DNA of 64,000 nt from contig JACOSO010000043.1 in the NCBI GenBank assembly GCA_016178785.1, forward strand, positions 244,403 through 308,402, given 5' to 3'. This DNA comes from Bacteroidota bacterium (GTDB taxonomy: Bacteria > Bacteroidota > Bacteroidia > Cytophagales > Cyclobacteriaceae). The notes beneath the pieces were generated by a model that was not told the origin of the DNA, did no database searches, and worked only from the letters and a program-made list of their open reading frames with translations. Shown here piece by piece: positions 43,415-51,553 of the stretch; within the stretch, counting starts at the first letter, position 1, and every line of letters begins with the position of its first letter. The position numbers and the translations under genes are program-made.

Positions 43415-44853
43415 CTTTTCTCAGCCCTAATCTTACTATTCTTCTTCCCATAGAAAAAGTAAACGGCAAGTCCGATTACGAGCCATACAAATAATCTGAT
43501 CCAAGTGCCGATCGGAAGAGAGAACATCATCACCAGGCAAGTAATGATTCCAAGAATGGGTACTACAGGCACCCAAGGAGTTTTGAATGGGCGGGGCAGA
43601 TTGGGTTCTCGTTTGCGCAAGACAATTATTCCGATGCAAACCAAAACAAACGCGAGCAGTGTGCCAATACTCGTCATTTCACCAACTACGGTGATCGGCA
43701 CCAGGCCGGCAAACAAACTAATGAAAATGCAAAGCAGAATATTCCCTTTGTAAGGCGTTCGGAATTTCGGATGAACTTGTGAGAAAAGTTTTGGCAACAA
43801 ACCATCCTTGCTCATTGAAAAAAATACACGCGATTGTCCAAGTAAATCTACCAGGATCACAGAAGTATATCCGATGATGATCGCCATAATGATAATTTGA
43901 CTCATCCAATAAAAAGGTGTCTTCTCAATAGCTATGGCAACAGGAGCTGCACTGTTTTTAAATTCGGTGTAATGAGCAAGTCCAGTCATAACAAAACTGA
44001 ACAGACCAAACAGCAATGTGCAAATGATTAATGAGCCTATGATGCCGACTGGCATTGTACGCTGTGGGTTCTTAGCTTCCTGCGCCATCGTGGCAATGAT
44101 GTCAAATCCAATAAAGACAAAAAACACTACACCAGCTCCCCTAAAAATTCCACTCACTCCAAATTCACCAAACACCCCGGTGTTGGCAGGAATGTAAGGC
44201 ACATAATTATCTGGGTTGATATAATTCCATCCGAGCGCAATGAACACAATTACGACTCCGATTTTCAAAGCGACCACAATTCCTGTGTACAATGCTGAGC
44301 CTTTTGTTCCGCGAATGATGATGGCCGTAATAAAAATGATAATGAGTACGGCAGGTAGATTGATCCACCCTTGCACCGTTGATCCATCTGCGAGGGTTAC
44401 ACTTTCGAAGGGAGAAGAAATAAGCTGTGGGGGCAATTGAATATTGTATTTATTCAGAAACCGAATAAGATACTGTGACCAACTGATTGACACAGTGGCT
44501 GCACCAACGGAATATTCCAAAACCAAGTCCCAACCAATAACCCATGCAAAAAATTCTCCCACAGTAGCGTAAGCATACGTATATGCGCTCCCCGCCACCG
44601 GCACCATCGAGGCAAACTCTGCATAACACAACGCGCTGAATGCGCAACCAACAGCGGCAATGATAAAAGATAAAGTTACTGCAGGACCAGCGTGATTCGC
44701 GGCTGCGATTCCGGTTAAGGAAAATAATCCAGCGCCAATGATCACCCCAATGCCGAGGGCAATCATGTTAATGGAATTAAGACTTCGTTTTAATGAACCC
44801 GTTCCTGTGTCCGCTGCCTCGCGTTGCAAGGCCTCAATAGATTTTCTAATCAT
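43411..44853 (-). CDS. APC-family amino acid permease
   Basis: This 480-aa protein has about twelve transmembrane helices and the APC signature in the first helix (ALGIGVIIGAGLFSLTGIAA), then FSALCYAEFASMVPVAGSAY and FFVFIGFDIIATMAQEAKNP. It resembles the cationic amino-acid transporter (CAT/YfnA) subgroup. The substrate is unproven. It is a single-gene unit. Confidence 0.92.
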   Translation of the reverse strand: MIRKSIEALQREAADTGTGSLKRSLNSINMIALGIGVIIGAGLFSLTGIAAANHAGPAVTLSFIIAAVGCAFSALCYAEFASMVPVAGSAYTYAYATVGEFFAWVIGWDLVLEYSVGAATVSISWSQYLIRFLNKYNIQLPPQLISSPFESVTLADGSTVQGWINLPAVLIIIFITAIIIRGTKGSALYTGIVVALKIGVVIVFIALGWNYINPDNYVPYIPANTGVFGEFGVSGIFRGAGVVFFVFIGFDIIATMAQEAKNPQRTMPVGIIGSLIICTLLFGLFSFVMTGLAHYTEFKNSAAPVAIAIEKTPFYWMSQIIIMAIIIGYTSVILVDLLGQSRVFFSMSKDGLLPKLFSQVHPKFRTPYKGNILLCIFISLFAGLVPITVVGEMTSIGTLLAFVLVCIGIIVLRKREPNLPRPFKTPWVPVVPILGIITCLVMMFSLPIGTWIRLFVWLVIGLAVYFFYGKKNSKIRAEKS

Positions 44854-44955
44854 GGTCTAATTAAAAAGGTCGGAAATATAGTCTATTGAACTTATAGGAT
44901 TTTATATTTAATGCTCCAACGGAAGGCAGCCGACAAATGTTGAAATTTTTTGATA

Positions 44956-45729
44956 TTAAGGATATTTCTCGGGCTCATCAAAGCCAGGACGAATGAACTT
45001 CTCTGCCTCTGGAAACTCTGCCCGCACAATCGATTTCATTTTTTGCAAAGTTGCCATCCAATTTAAAATCTCATCCTCGTTTTGAGGAAAGAGGTTGTGG
45101 AGTACAGCCCAAGCTTGAAGCGAACGATCAATAGCGATCGCTGCAATTTTTGCCGATCCATCGAAGTCGCGTTGAAAACCATTTTCACGTTCCCAGCCAT
45201 CATCTTCAGCTTTTCCCATCAAAGCCCGCATTACTTTCACATGGATGAAGTGTTCATACCATTGAATGATCTCAAAACAATCCTGGAGGGACGCAACCTC
45301 TTTTTCAGCCTGCCGTTCGTTCACGATTCCAAGTTCGACATCGCGGATCACTTCATTGCCTTTTTCTTTTATTGCCTCAGTCTTTTTCATCCACTCAAAA
45401 ACTTCCGACCCGTAATTCCAACTCAACTTTGCGAGCGGATGTTTTTTGATTTCCTTTTTTGTTTTTTCGCGATTGTCAAACCCTTTGGAAAGCTCAGGAT
45501 CGTTAGGATCGATTCCGAATTCTTCTGCCTTTTGTCTAAGCATCTGCATTGCTTCCTTAAAATTGTTGGCGATGTTTTCCCAAAATGCCTTGTTATGGAT
45601 GTCAAGCTGCTCAGGGGTAAGATCGCTAGTGTTTTCATAAACATTACAGCGACTGGTAAATGTGCATCTTTCGCACCAGCGGTCGCAATAATTAAAAATA
45701 CCTTCGATATAGTTGGGCTTGAGTTTCAT
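44956..45729 (-). CDS. Conserved hypothetical protein with N-terminal cysteine cluster
   Basis: This 257-aa soluble, mostly helical protein starts MKLKPNYIEGIFNYCDRWCE. The cysteines of YCDRWCERCTFTSRC are arranged C-x3-C-x2-C-x6-C near residues 14-29, suited to binding zinc or an Fe-S cluster. No other family motif is recognised. In the pre-insertion chromosome it would have followed the tRNA-Ser gene and its terminator, so it is a host gene and not part of the island. Confidence 0.7.
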   Translation of the reverse strand: MKLKPNYIEGIFNYCDRWCERCTFTSRCNVYENTSDLTPEQLDIHNKAFWENIANNFKEAMQMLRQKAEEFGIDPNDPELSKGFDNREKTKKEIKKHPLAKLSWNYGSEVFEWMKKTEAIKEKGNEVIRDVELGIVNERQAEKEVASLQDCFEIIQWYEHFIHVKVMRALMGKAEDDGWERENGFQRDFDGSAKIAAIAIDRSLQAWAVLHNLFPQNEDEILNWMATLQKMKSIVRAEFPEAEKFIRPGFDEPEKYP

Positions 45730-45744
45730 TTTTTTAACTCAAAA

Positions 45745-45774
45745 ATAAAAAAGGCATCCGATAAGTCGGATGCC
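45745..45774 (-). terminator. Stranded terminator of the original tRNA-Ser gene
   Basis: On the - strand GGCATCCGA (45774-45766), a 4-nt loop and TCGGATGCC (45761-45753) form a perfect 9-bp stem followed by TTTTTTA. It stops - strand transcription coming from the right. It lies 8 nt beyond the att repeat that duplicates the tRNA 3' end, exactly where a tRNA terminator should be before insertion of the island. Confidence 0.8.
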
Positions 45775-45781
45775 TGATTGG

Positions 45782-45799
45782 AGCAGAGGAGGAGGGATT
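45782..45799. repeat. attL: 18-bp copy of the tRNA-Ser 3' end
   Basis: AGCAGAGGAGGAGGGATT is identical to 56711-56728. It corresponds to the last 16 nt of tRNA-Ser plus two bases and carries no remaining tRNA body, as expected for the distal attachment site left by integrase-mediated insertion. Confidence 0.85.
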
Positions 45800-46080
45800 T
45801 ACAAAAACTACACTATGTTATTTAAAATCAATTATTTACGAACCGCATGTCACGACAGGTGAAACAGAGGTGAAACTTCTAACCCGAAGCATTCTCAAAT
45901 CAAAATAGGTCTGAACCATTCGAAAAGACTTTATTTCCTATTCAAACAACCTCCAGCTCATTTTTAAAAAAAAAGAATTTTGTTTTTGTAGTTAAACAGA
46001 ACACTCCTTTTTAAATTCGGAACGATGCCAAATAAAAGGCCGGTGACTCATTCTTATCGAGATGGCATTACGTATCTTTA
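45800..46080. other. Left-end non-coding region with repeated GGTGAAAC motifs
   Basis: No gene is seen. AGGTGAAAC occurs at 45857-45865 and again at 45868-45876, a spacing of 11 bp (one helical turn). The core GGTGAAAC recurs at the other end of the element (56573-56580), with a GTTGAAAC variant at 56595-56602, and once inside at 53012-53019. These could be arm-type sites for the integrase. Confidence 0.4.
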
Positions 46081-46374
46081 ATGAACCCAAATTCACCCAA
46101 ATTGAAGAAACCTATGAAACGAAATCTAATCTGGATCGGTGTCGGCCTTGTATTAGTATCCATATGCATAGTTCAGGCAATAGATTCCTCCAATAAATCA
46201 GATGAGGTTGAAGAATTGACCGAAACAATCTCGAAACAAATAGCTGAAAAAGAGATTGCGTTGGCGCAGCTTGACAAGCTGCAAAGGGAGAACGATGCGT
46301 TTAAGGAATTTGCCAAGCAAATGATGGTACAAATGGAGGAACTACGTTCTGATTGTGCAAAAGCGAAAAAATAG
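46081..46374 (+). CDS. Small membrane-anchored coiled-coil protein
   Basis: This 97-aa protein (or 86 aa from ATG 46114) has a basic N-terminus, one hydrophobic segment (LIWIGVGLVLVSICIVQAI), then about 60 residues of heptad-patterned coiled coil (EELTETISKQIAEKEIALAQ and following) ending with a Cys/Lys tail. It is convergent with the thioredoxin-like gene. I do not recognise a family. It might scaffold or anchor a membrane complex. Confidence 0.5.
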   Translation: MNPNSPKLKKPMKRNLIWIGVGLVLVSICIVQAIDSSNKSDEVEELTETISKQIAEKEIALAQLDKLQRENDAFKEFAKQMMVQMEELRSDCAKAKK

Positions 46375-46381
46375 CTTAAGC

Positions 46382-46891
46382 TCAGTTTGGTGGGGCAAAT
46401 TTTTGAATCAAGGACTCATTAATTGATTGAACATCTTGTGGGAAATAGACCTCGTCAATTTTACCCGACTCATCAAAGGAGAGAATAGCAGGGGTCTTGA
46501 TGAATTTCAGTTGCTTTCGTATTAAGTCGTCATTATCAGAATAGATGTATTGTTGGTATTTGTACCTCAATTGATCGCGCCCTTTGTCCGATTGAATTTC
46601 TACTATGACTGAATGATTCGATTTCGCCAGCGAATCAACTTTCTTAACCAGGTAAAAAGCCGCGTTTACGCAACTTCCGCAATCGTACCCGCTGTAAACC
46701 AAAAGCAGCCTTTTGCTAAGATCTATTGAGTCTCCAACAACAGAAGCAACGTTTATTTTTTTCCCTCTTAAAGTCTTTTCCTGGAACTGTAAATTCTCGT
46801 CCACCAAAGCCGCAGCGCCTTCCTCTTTCTTTTGGTCTCTGTTTTGGCAACTAACCAAAACCAACAAAATGACAAATGTGAATAGCCTCAT
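46382..46891 (-). CDS. Thioredoxin-fold lipoprotein with CGSC motif
   Basis: This 169-aa protein has a lipoprotein signal peptide (lipobox LVSC, Cys 15) and a thioredoxin-like domain. VYSGYDCGSCVNAAF carries a C-x2-C pair near residues 71-74, and FIKTPAILSFDESGK carries the cis-proline loop. It resembles the TlpA/AhpC-TSA group. It is last in the - strand operon behind three cysteine-rich peptides and a beta-propeller lipoprotein, and its ATG overlaps the propeller stop. A redox role toward the peptides' disulfides is an attractive inference but not shown by sequence. Confidence 0.75.
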   Translation of the reverse strand: MRLFTFVILLVLVSCQNRDQKKEEGAAALVDENLQFQEKTLRGKKINVASVVGDSIDLSKRLLLVYSGYDCGSCVNAAFYLVKKVDSLAKSNHSVIVEIQSDKGRDQLRYKYQQYIYSDNDDLIRKQLKFIKTPAILSFDESGKIDEVYFPQDVQSINESLIQKFAPPN

Positions 46892-47868
46892 AGTTTTATT
46901 AGTTGAAGTTCGTTTTTAGTTGATTCAAAAGCGAGGATATGTTTGTCGTTGACGCAGATAGACGCATACCATCGGCCCGGAAGCTGAATTTCGTTTCTGA
47001 ACACAGGAGGCTTATCATCAATGAGATCAAAGATTAATACAGTATTTGCATTTAACGCCCCTTTCTCTTTTCCTGTAATACACAATAGATATAATTTGTC
47101 GTTTGACAAATAAACATCTCTAAAATAGGAATATGTAACGTGCTCTTGTACCGGCTGCTTAGAAATGAACTTCGTGCGTTCATCTATGGATTGGTTTTCA
47201 TTGATTTTGTGTTTGTAGATAACCTGACCAGAAAAGTCTAACGCTTGAATCTCCGGCGAGACATCTGAAACTGAAATCATTCGATTTCCTGTGCTAAAAA
47301 GCCATTTGATATTTCTTATTGCTGTGTCGAACGGATCATGACTGGCATATTCAGTGACGTCTCCAACTTGCTCCCTCAAAATTCCCGATCTGTCAAAAGA
47401 AGAAATGGTCTTACCGGTTTCAGGGGTGGATAAAAAAATTCTCTTGTCCGTAACGAAGAAGCGAAAATCCAACCGGGTGCCCGCCATGTCCTCAGGAATG
47501 GCAATCGTTTTCACAGACTTGGGATAGTCGAACGTAAAACACTCAATCTTCTTTTTGCCATGATTGATTGCGAAAATTGTGTCATTGCAAAAAGAGAAAC
47601 GCGTTAGACCTTTAAATTCTCCGTCTTTAGAACCCAACGAACCGAATGTGCTTTTTATTTCCAAAGCTGAATCAAGTTCGAGTATTTGACCTCTTTTGTT
47701 ATCAGAGATAAAATAATGACCCTTATAGAAATCTATGCTCCTTACATCAGTTACAAAACTAGAGTCGCTGAGGTGCGATAGTTTTCTTTTGACGGATAAA
47801 GTTGAATTCTCCTTTGAGTTACATTGAACAAGGAAAAGTAGAGTTAAGAAGTAAATTATGATCTTCAT
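46888..47868 (-). CDS. 6-bladed beta-propeller lipoprotein
   Basis: This protein of about 326 aa has a lipoprotein signal (MKIIIYFLTLLFLVQC, lipid-modified Cys 16) and repeated propeller blades. GHYFISDNKRGQILELDSAL, LTRFSFCNDTIFAINHGKKK and YLSNDKLYLLCITGKEKGAL each show the strand-turn-strand pattern of NHL/6-bladed repeats. The closest family I recognise is the Bacteroidota 6-bladed propeller (DUF5128-like). An in-frame ATG at 47898 would add 10 residues before the signal peptide and is less likely. It probably sits on the envelope surface or faces the periplasm and binds a partner or ligand. Confidence 0.8.
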   Translation of the reverse strand: MKIIIYFLTLLFLVQCNSKENSTLSVKRKLSHLSDSSFVTDVRSIDFYKGHYFISDNKRGQILELDSALEIKSTFGSLGSKDGEFKGLTRFSFCNDTIFAINHGKKKIECFTFDYPKSVKTIAIPEDMAGTRLDFRFFVTDKRIFLSTPETGKTISSFDRSGILREQVGDVTEYASHDPFDTAIRNIKWLFSTGNRMISVSDVSPEIQALDFSGQVIYKHKINENQSIDERTKFISKQPVQEHVTYSYFRDVYLSNDKLYLLCITGKEKGALNANTVLIFDLIDDKPPVFRNEIQLPGRWYASICVNDKHILAFESTKNELQLIKL

Positions 47869-47951
47869 AAAAAAGAAATATCGAATTGGGAATTTCATCC
47901 AATCCTTTTTAAGTCTTAGGCTTAATCGTGAAATAAAGTAGAGCGGCGCAA

Positions 47952-47977
47952 ATGCCTGAGAAAAAAATCTCAGGCAT
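47952..47977 (-). other. Perfect hairpin between peptide genes and beta-propeller gene
   Basis: On the - strand ATGCCTGAGA, six T residues and TCTCAGGCAT form a perfect 10-bp stem with a U6 loop. No T tract follows on the - strand, so it is not a standard terminator. It lies 23 nt after the last peptide gene and could be a processing or stabilising element that lets the peptides be made in excess over the downstream lipoproteins. Confidence 0.6.
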
Positions 47978-47999
47978 GCGTGCAGTTTAAGTCAGCGTG

Positions 48000-48200
48000 T
48001 CATTGCTTTGGGGAGGGACAGCACGTCTGCGCCCCGTCGCAAGAAACGCCCCCATTAAGGACGTTGCATTCGCAAGTACCACTACACTTTACCGTACTGC
48101 CACTGCCACATGATGCGATTGCCATGCATTGACTGGTCACTTTTATTGTGGCCAAGCAAACAACGGAAACAACCAATAAGAGAATATGTATTTTTTTCAT
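48000..48200 (-). CDS. Secreted eight-cysteine small peptide (copy 1)
   Basis: This 66-aa protein has a Sec signal peptide (MKKIHILLLVVSVVCLATIK, cleavage probably before QCMAIAS) and a mature part of about 43 residues with eight cysteines, ending CDGAQTCCPSPKQ. It shares with its two neighbours the GSGS segment, the C-x8-C-D-G core and the C-P-x-P-K/Q-Q/R end, but has Ala in place of one conserved cysteine and an extra one earlier. It is nearest the propeller gene in the operon. The function is unknown. Confidence 0.8.
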   Translation of the reverse strand: MKKIHILLLVVSVVCLATIKVTSQCMAIASCGSGSTVKCSGTCECNVLNGGVSCDGAQTCCPSPKQ

Positions 48201-48244
48201 ATTGAATTAATTTTTGAATACAGAGGACACCTTGTTGTGAACTT

Positions 48245-48436
48245 TTATTGCTTCGGTGCTGGACAACAATATGAGCATCCATCACAGGTCACACCTGAAC
48301 TGTCACCGGAGCAATTATTTCCCTGACAGGATACCGAATAACCTGCGCCCGCACATTTTTGGGCCACAGTACACCATGGGAATACGCTGACAGTACTGAC
48401 CATTAACAAAAGGAAAATTAAGAATAGCTTTTTCAT
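48245..48436 (-). CDS. Secreted eight-cysteine small peptide (copy 2)
   Basis: This 63-aa protein has a signal peptide (MKKLFLIFLLLMVSTVSVFP) and a mature segment with eight cysteines. The central part CQGNNCSGDSSGVTCDGC is almost the same as in copy 3, giving the pattern C-x4-C-x8-C-x2-C-x3-C-P. The end is CCPAPKQ. It lies 24 nt after copy 3 and 44 nt before copy 1. Four disulfides are possible. I do not find the NVEALA motif of the better-known short Bacteroidota peptides. Confidence 0.8.
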   Translation of the reverse strand: MKKLFLIFLLLMVSTVSVFPWCTVAQKCAGAGYSVSCQGNNCSGDSSGVTCDGCSYCCPAPKQ

Positions 48437-48460
48437 AGGTATTGGGTTAATTTGTTGTTA

Positions 48461-48655
48461 TCACCGTTGAGGTTTAGGGCAGTTGGACGTGCAACCGTCA
48501 CAGGTAACAGAGCTGCTATCTGAACTGCAATTATTTCCACTGCATTGTATAAGTCCGCTCCCACTACCGCAAGTACACATCACTGAGCAGGCTATGCTAT
48601 CAATTGTCTCCAAGAGAAAAAGCGCCAGTACCAAGGAAAGAATTTTTGTTTTCAT
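48461..48655 (-). CDS. Secreted eight-cysteine small peptide (copy 3)
   Basis: This 64-aa protein is the first gene of the operon. It has a signal peptide (MKTKILSLVLALFLLETIDS, cleavage probably after IA) and a mature part with eight cysteines: CSVMCTCGSGSGLIQ, then CSGNNCSSDSSSVTCDGC and a terminal CPKPQR. Copies 2 and 3 also share a nearly identical leader just before the ATG (TTAACCCAA or TAACCCAAA), suggesting recent duplication of the whole unit. A Bacteroidota promoter lies 32 nt upstream. Confidence 0.82.
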   Translation of the reverse strand: MKTKILSLVLALFLLETIDSIACSVMCTCGSGSGLIQCSGNNCSSDSSSVTCDGCTSNCPKPQR

Positions 48656-48686
48656 AGAGATTTGGGTTAGTGTTAAAAAACTTGGC

Positions 48687-48717
48687 TAAATATAATTTCT
48701 GTCAAAACAAAATCAAA
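48687..48717 (-). promoter_or_regulatory. Promoter of the cysteine-rich peptide operon
   Basis: On the - strand TTTG (48717-48714) and TATATTTA (48694-48687) are separated by exactly 19 nt, fitting the Bacteroidota -33/-7 arrangement with one mismatch in the -7 box (TAnnTTTG). It stands 31 nt before the copy 3 ATG. The divergent permease gene starts about 120 nt on the other side. Confidence 0.6.
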
Positions 48718-48835
48718 CTAAAGTTCATTTTTTTTCACGGTCGCTAAATTTTCAGAGGACTCCTATTTTTATCCGCTGTTCTGTTTCAAGTATCGATTTA
48801 ATTAGATTAATTGGGGTAAGAAAGAAATCATTAGC

Positions 48836-51271
48836 ATGACCAAGCTCTACTTCATTTTAGCATTCAGATCAATAATTAAGCATAAGCTTTTTTCGTTGAT
48901 TAATATCATTGGTCTCTCAATCGGGCTTGCGGTTTGTTTGACGATTTTCTCGATTGTAAAGTATGAATTCAGCTTTGACAAGTTTCAGGAAGATCAATCC
49001 AGAATCTATAGGATCTACTCGGAGTTCAAGGGAGCATTCTCAGGGTTATCCGGCGGTGTTCCGGCTGCACTTGCTGGAGCGACAAAAGATGAAATAGCAG
49101 GCCTTCAAACCCTCGCAGGATTTCACTCGTGGTCTTGCAACGTCTACGTGCTAAACGGTTCAGAGCGAAAAGATTTTTACAAACAGGAACGAATCATTTT
49201 TGCTGGACCTGATTTTTTTGATCTTTTTAAAGATTACAAGTGGATAGAAGGAAGCCCGTCAACGTCGCTGTCAAAGCCCTTTCAAGTCGTGCTAAGCGAA
49301 AGTCAAGCAAGAACGTATTTTGGAACGCCGAACCCTCACGAGGCAATTGGAAAGGAAATTCACTACCGCGATTCTCTTTTAGTAACGGTCGCTGGAATTG
49401 TTTCGGATCAGACGGGAAACACAGATATAGACTTTACCGATTTTATTTCAGTCGGCACAGTTTCAAATAGCTGGCTAAAGGCTAACATTAGATTTGATGA
49501 TTGGGGTTCAATCAATAGCAGCTCTCAACTATTTATCAAATTACTTCCAGACGTAGCTCCAAATCAAGTCGAGCAACAGTTGCGGAAACTTTACAAAGCC
49601 CACACGGAACAAAATAATGCTATGAACGTTGAATTCGGGCTGCAAAGATTATCTGATCTTCACTTTAACGCAGATATCGGAATTTTTGATCATAGTCGAT
49701 CTGCGGCCAGCATTCCAACATTGAGGATACTCATCGCTGTGGCGTTTTTGATTCTTGCCATAGCGTCAATAAATTTTGTGAATTTAGAAACTGCGCTTGC
49801 CTCGCAAAGAGCAAAAGAAGTAGGAGTCAGAAAAATATTTGGTAGCAGTAGGATGGCTCTGGTGCTACATTTTATCACTAGAAGTTTTGTATTGACTTCT
49901 TTTGCCACGGCCATCTCGCTTTTGTTATCTGCTCTTGCCCCAAGTCTTTTCACCGATCTAATTTCACCAAATGTCCAACTAGATTTAGGAAATTCTTTGA
50001 CAATTTTTTTTCTGGTGGTCTTAGTCATGGTGACAACTCTTTTTGCAGGATTCTTTCCAGCTCTAGCACTGTCTTCATTGCAACCGATCCGTGCTTTAAG
50101 AAATCAAATTGGAGCGAGATCAAACTATAAAGGAACAGGGGCGGTAAGAAAGACACTTATCGTCTTTCAGTTTACTCTAACACAAGTTCTTCTTCTAGCG
50201 ACAATAATGGCAATCAAGCAAATAAACTTTTTGATCAACAAGGATCTCGGATTCAGAAAGAACGCGATAATATACTTCGATTCTCCCTGGTGGGAGAAAC
50301 GTGACAAAGTCCGACTATTAAAAGGTGAGTTAGAACAAATATCCGGACTTGAAGAAATCAGTTTGAATTCAAATCCACCCGCGTCGACCGGTTATGCAAC
50401 AGCGACAATGAAATTCATTGACGGGAAAAGTGAAGTTGAAAGTAATGTTTTTCTCCGATTTGGAGACACATCGTTTGTAAGGGTATACGGATTGAAGCTT
50501 CTGGCTGGGCGGAATATTCACAAAAGTGACAACGTAAGTGAATTTATTGTGAACGAAACTTACTCAAAGCTACTCGGCTTCAAAACCCCTAACGATGCCA
50601 TCAATAAAGAACTGTCCTTTGGTGGTTCTAAAATTCCAATCGTTGGTGTTGTGAAGGACTTTCATTTTCAATCGCTACATACTCCCGTAAAACCCGCAGT
50701 CATAGCAGATACCGAGGGGAATTTCAGGTGTTTCGGGATTAAATTAACTGAGCAAAATGGAAAGCAAGAATTCAGTTCCGTAATTGAAAAAATCAATCAA
50801 GCTTGGAAGCGTGTGTATCCTGACCAACAGTTCAACTATCAATTTATGGATCAGGCAATTCACAAATTCTACGAAAAGGAGGAAAGAACTAACTCATTAA
50901 TTCAGCTCGCAACGCTAGTGTCAGTTCTGATTTCTTGTTTAGGACTTTTTGGCCTCGCTTCCTTTACCACGATCCAGCGAACTAAGGAGATCGGCATTAG
51001 GAAGACCTTAGGCGCAAATGTTAACAGCATTTTGATCTTACTATCCAGAGAATTGATAACTGTTGTGCTGATTGCTTTTGTGATGTCTGTCCCTATTTCC
51101 ATTTACATAGTGACTGAGTGGCTGAGAAACTATGCCTATCATACCGATTTTTCTTGGTGGGTCTTTATCCTAACCATATTGCTAGCCTTCATTGTATCAA
51201 TCGCTTCTATTTTCTATCAAGCTATCCGGGCTGCATCGGTAAATCCTTCGGAGTCTTTACGGTATGAGTAG
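48836..51271 (+). CDS. FtsX/MacB-type ABC transporter permease
   Basis: This 811-aa protein has two FtsX-like halves. An N-terminal helix (HKLFSLINIIGLSIGLAVCL) is followed by a MacB-type periplasmic domain, three helices near residues 290-415, a second hydrophobic anchor and periplasmic domain, and a last three-helix FtsX block (LFGLASFTTIQRTKEIGIRK near residue 706). Both halves contain the R-x-K-E-[IV]-G-[IV]-R coupling sequence (QRAKEVGVRKIFGSSR; QRTKEIGIRKTLGANV). Such permeases do mechanotransmission or lipoprotein/peptide export with a separate ATPase, but no ATPase gene is present in the island. It is divergent from the peptide operon. Confidence 0.9.
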   Translation: MTKLYFILAFRSIIKHKLFSLINIIGLSIGLAVCLTIFSIVKYEFSFDKFQEDQSRIYRIYSEFKGAFSGLSGGVPAALAGATKDEIAGLQTLAGFHSWSCNVYVLNGSERKDFYKQERIIFAGPDFFDLFKDYKWIEGSPSTSLSKPFQVVLSESQARTYFGTPNPHEAIGKEIHYRDSLLVTVAGIVSDQTGNTDIDFTDFISVGTVSNSWLKANIRFDDWGSINSSSQLFIKLLPDVAPNQVEQQLRKLYKAHTEQNNAMNVEFGLQRLSDLHFNADIGIFDHSRSAASIPTLRILIAVAFLILAIASINFVNLETALASQRAKEVGVRKIFGSSRMALVLHFITRSFVLTSFATAISLLLSALAPSLFTDLISPNVQLDLGNSLTIFFLVVLVMVTTLFAGFFPALALSSLQPIRALRNQIGARSNYKGTGAVRKTLIVFQFTLTQVLLLATIMAIKQINFLINKDLGFRKNAIIYFDSPWWEKRDKVRLLKGELEQISGLEEISLNSNPPASTGYATATMKFIDGKSEVESNVFLRFGDTSFVRVYGLKLLAGRNIHKSDNVSEFIVNETYSKLLGFKTPNDAINKELSFGGSKIPIVGVVKDFHFQSLHTPVKPAVIADTEGNFRCFGIKLTEQNGKQEFSSVIEKINQAWKRVYPDQQFNYQFMDQAIHKFYEKEERTNSLIQLATLVSVLISCLGLFGLASFTTIQRTKEIGIRKTLGANVNSILILLSRELITVVLIAFVMSVPISIYIVTEWLRNYAYHTDFSWWVFILTILLAFIVSIASIFYQAIRAASVNPSESLRYE

Positions 51272-51553
51272 TGTAACGTATGCAAAAAGCGTGCTCATCA
51301 ACAAGCAACCGAGCAGGACTTAGCATAAGCTTACAAAACGGAATTGAAAAAGGCCGAACGCAGAAGGAAACCCATCAACGTTTTGGAAATCGTAGATGCC
51401 CGGAGAAATCCGAAATACTTTTTAAGCGTGCGTTGTTTATTATTCGTAACAATCACTTAACTGAGTTAGCCTTTCAGCTGGCATCAACGAGTAAACATTT
51501 TTCTTGCAGATTAAATACCAACATAGCTAATTCAGCCTAACCGATTTTGTAAA
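51272..51553. other. Spacer between cargo and replication module
   Basis: No convincing gene is seen; short frames here lack family features. ACTTAGCATAAGCT (51318-51331) is repeated exactly at 53464-53477. The two copies flank the RepA-like/117-aa/excisionase operon and may mark a module boundary. Confidence 0.35.

Noticed and set aside
48000..48655. Classical NVEALA peptides or double-glycine-leader bacteriocins
   Set aside because: No NVEALA motif and no GG cleavage site; the leaders look like ordinary Sec signal peptides.
51280..51540. 86-codon frame after the FtsX-type permease
   Set aside because: Composition and sequence look random, no start context, no recognisable domain; other frames in the same stretch are equally open for short distances.
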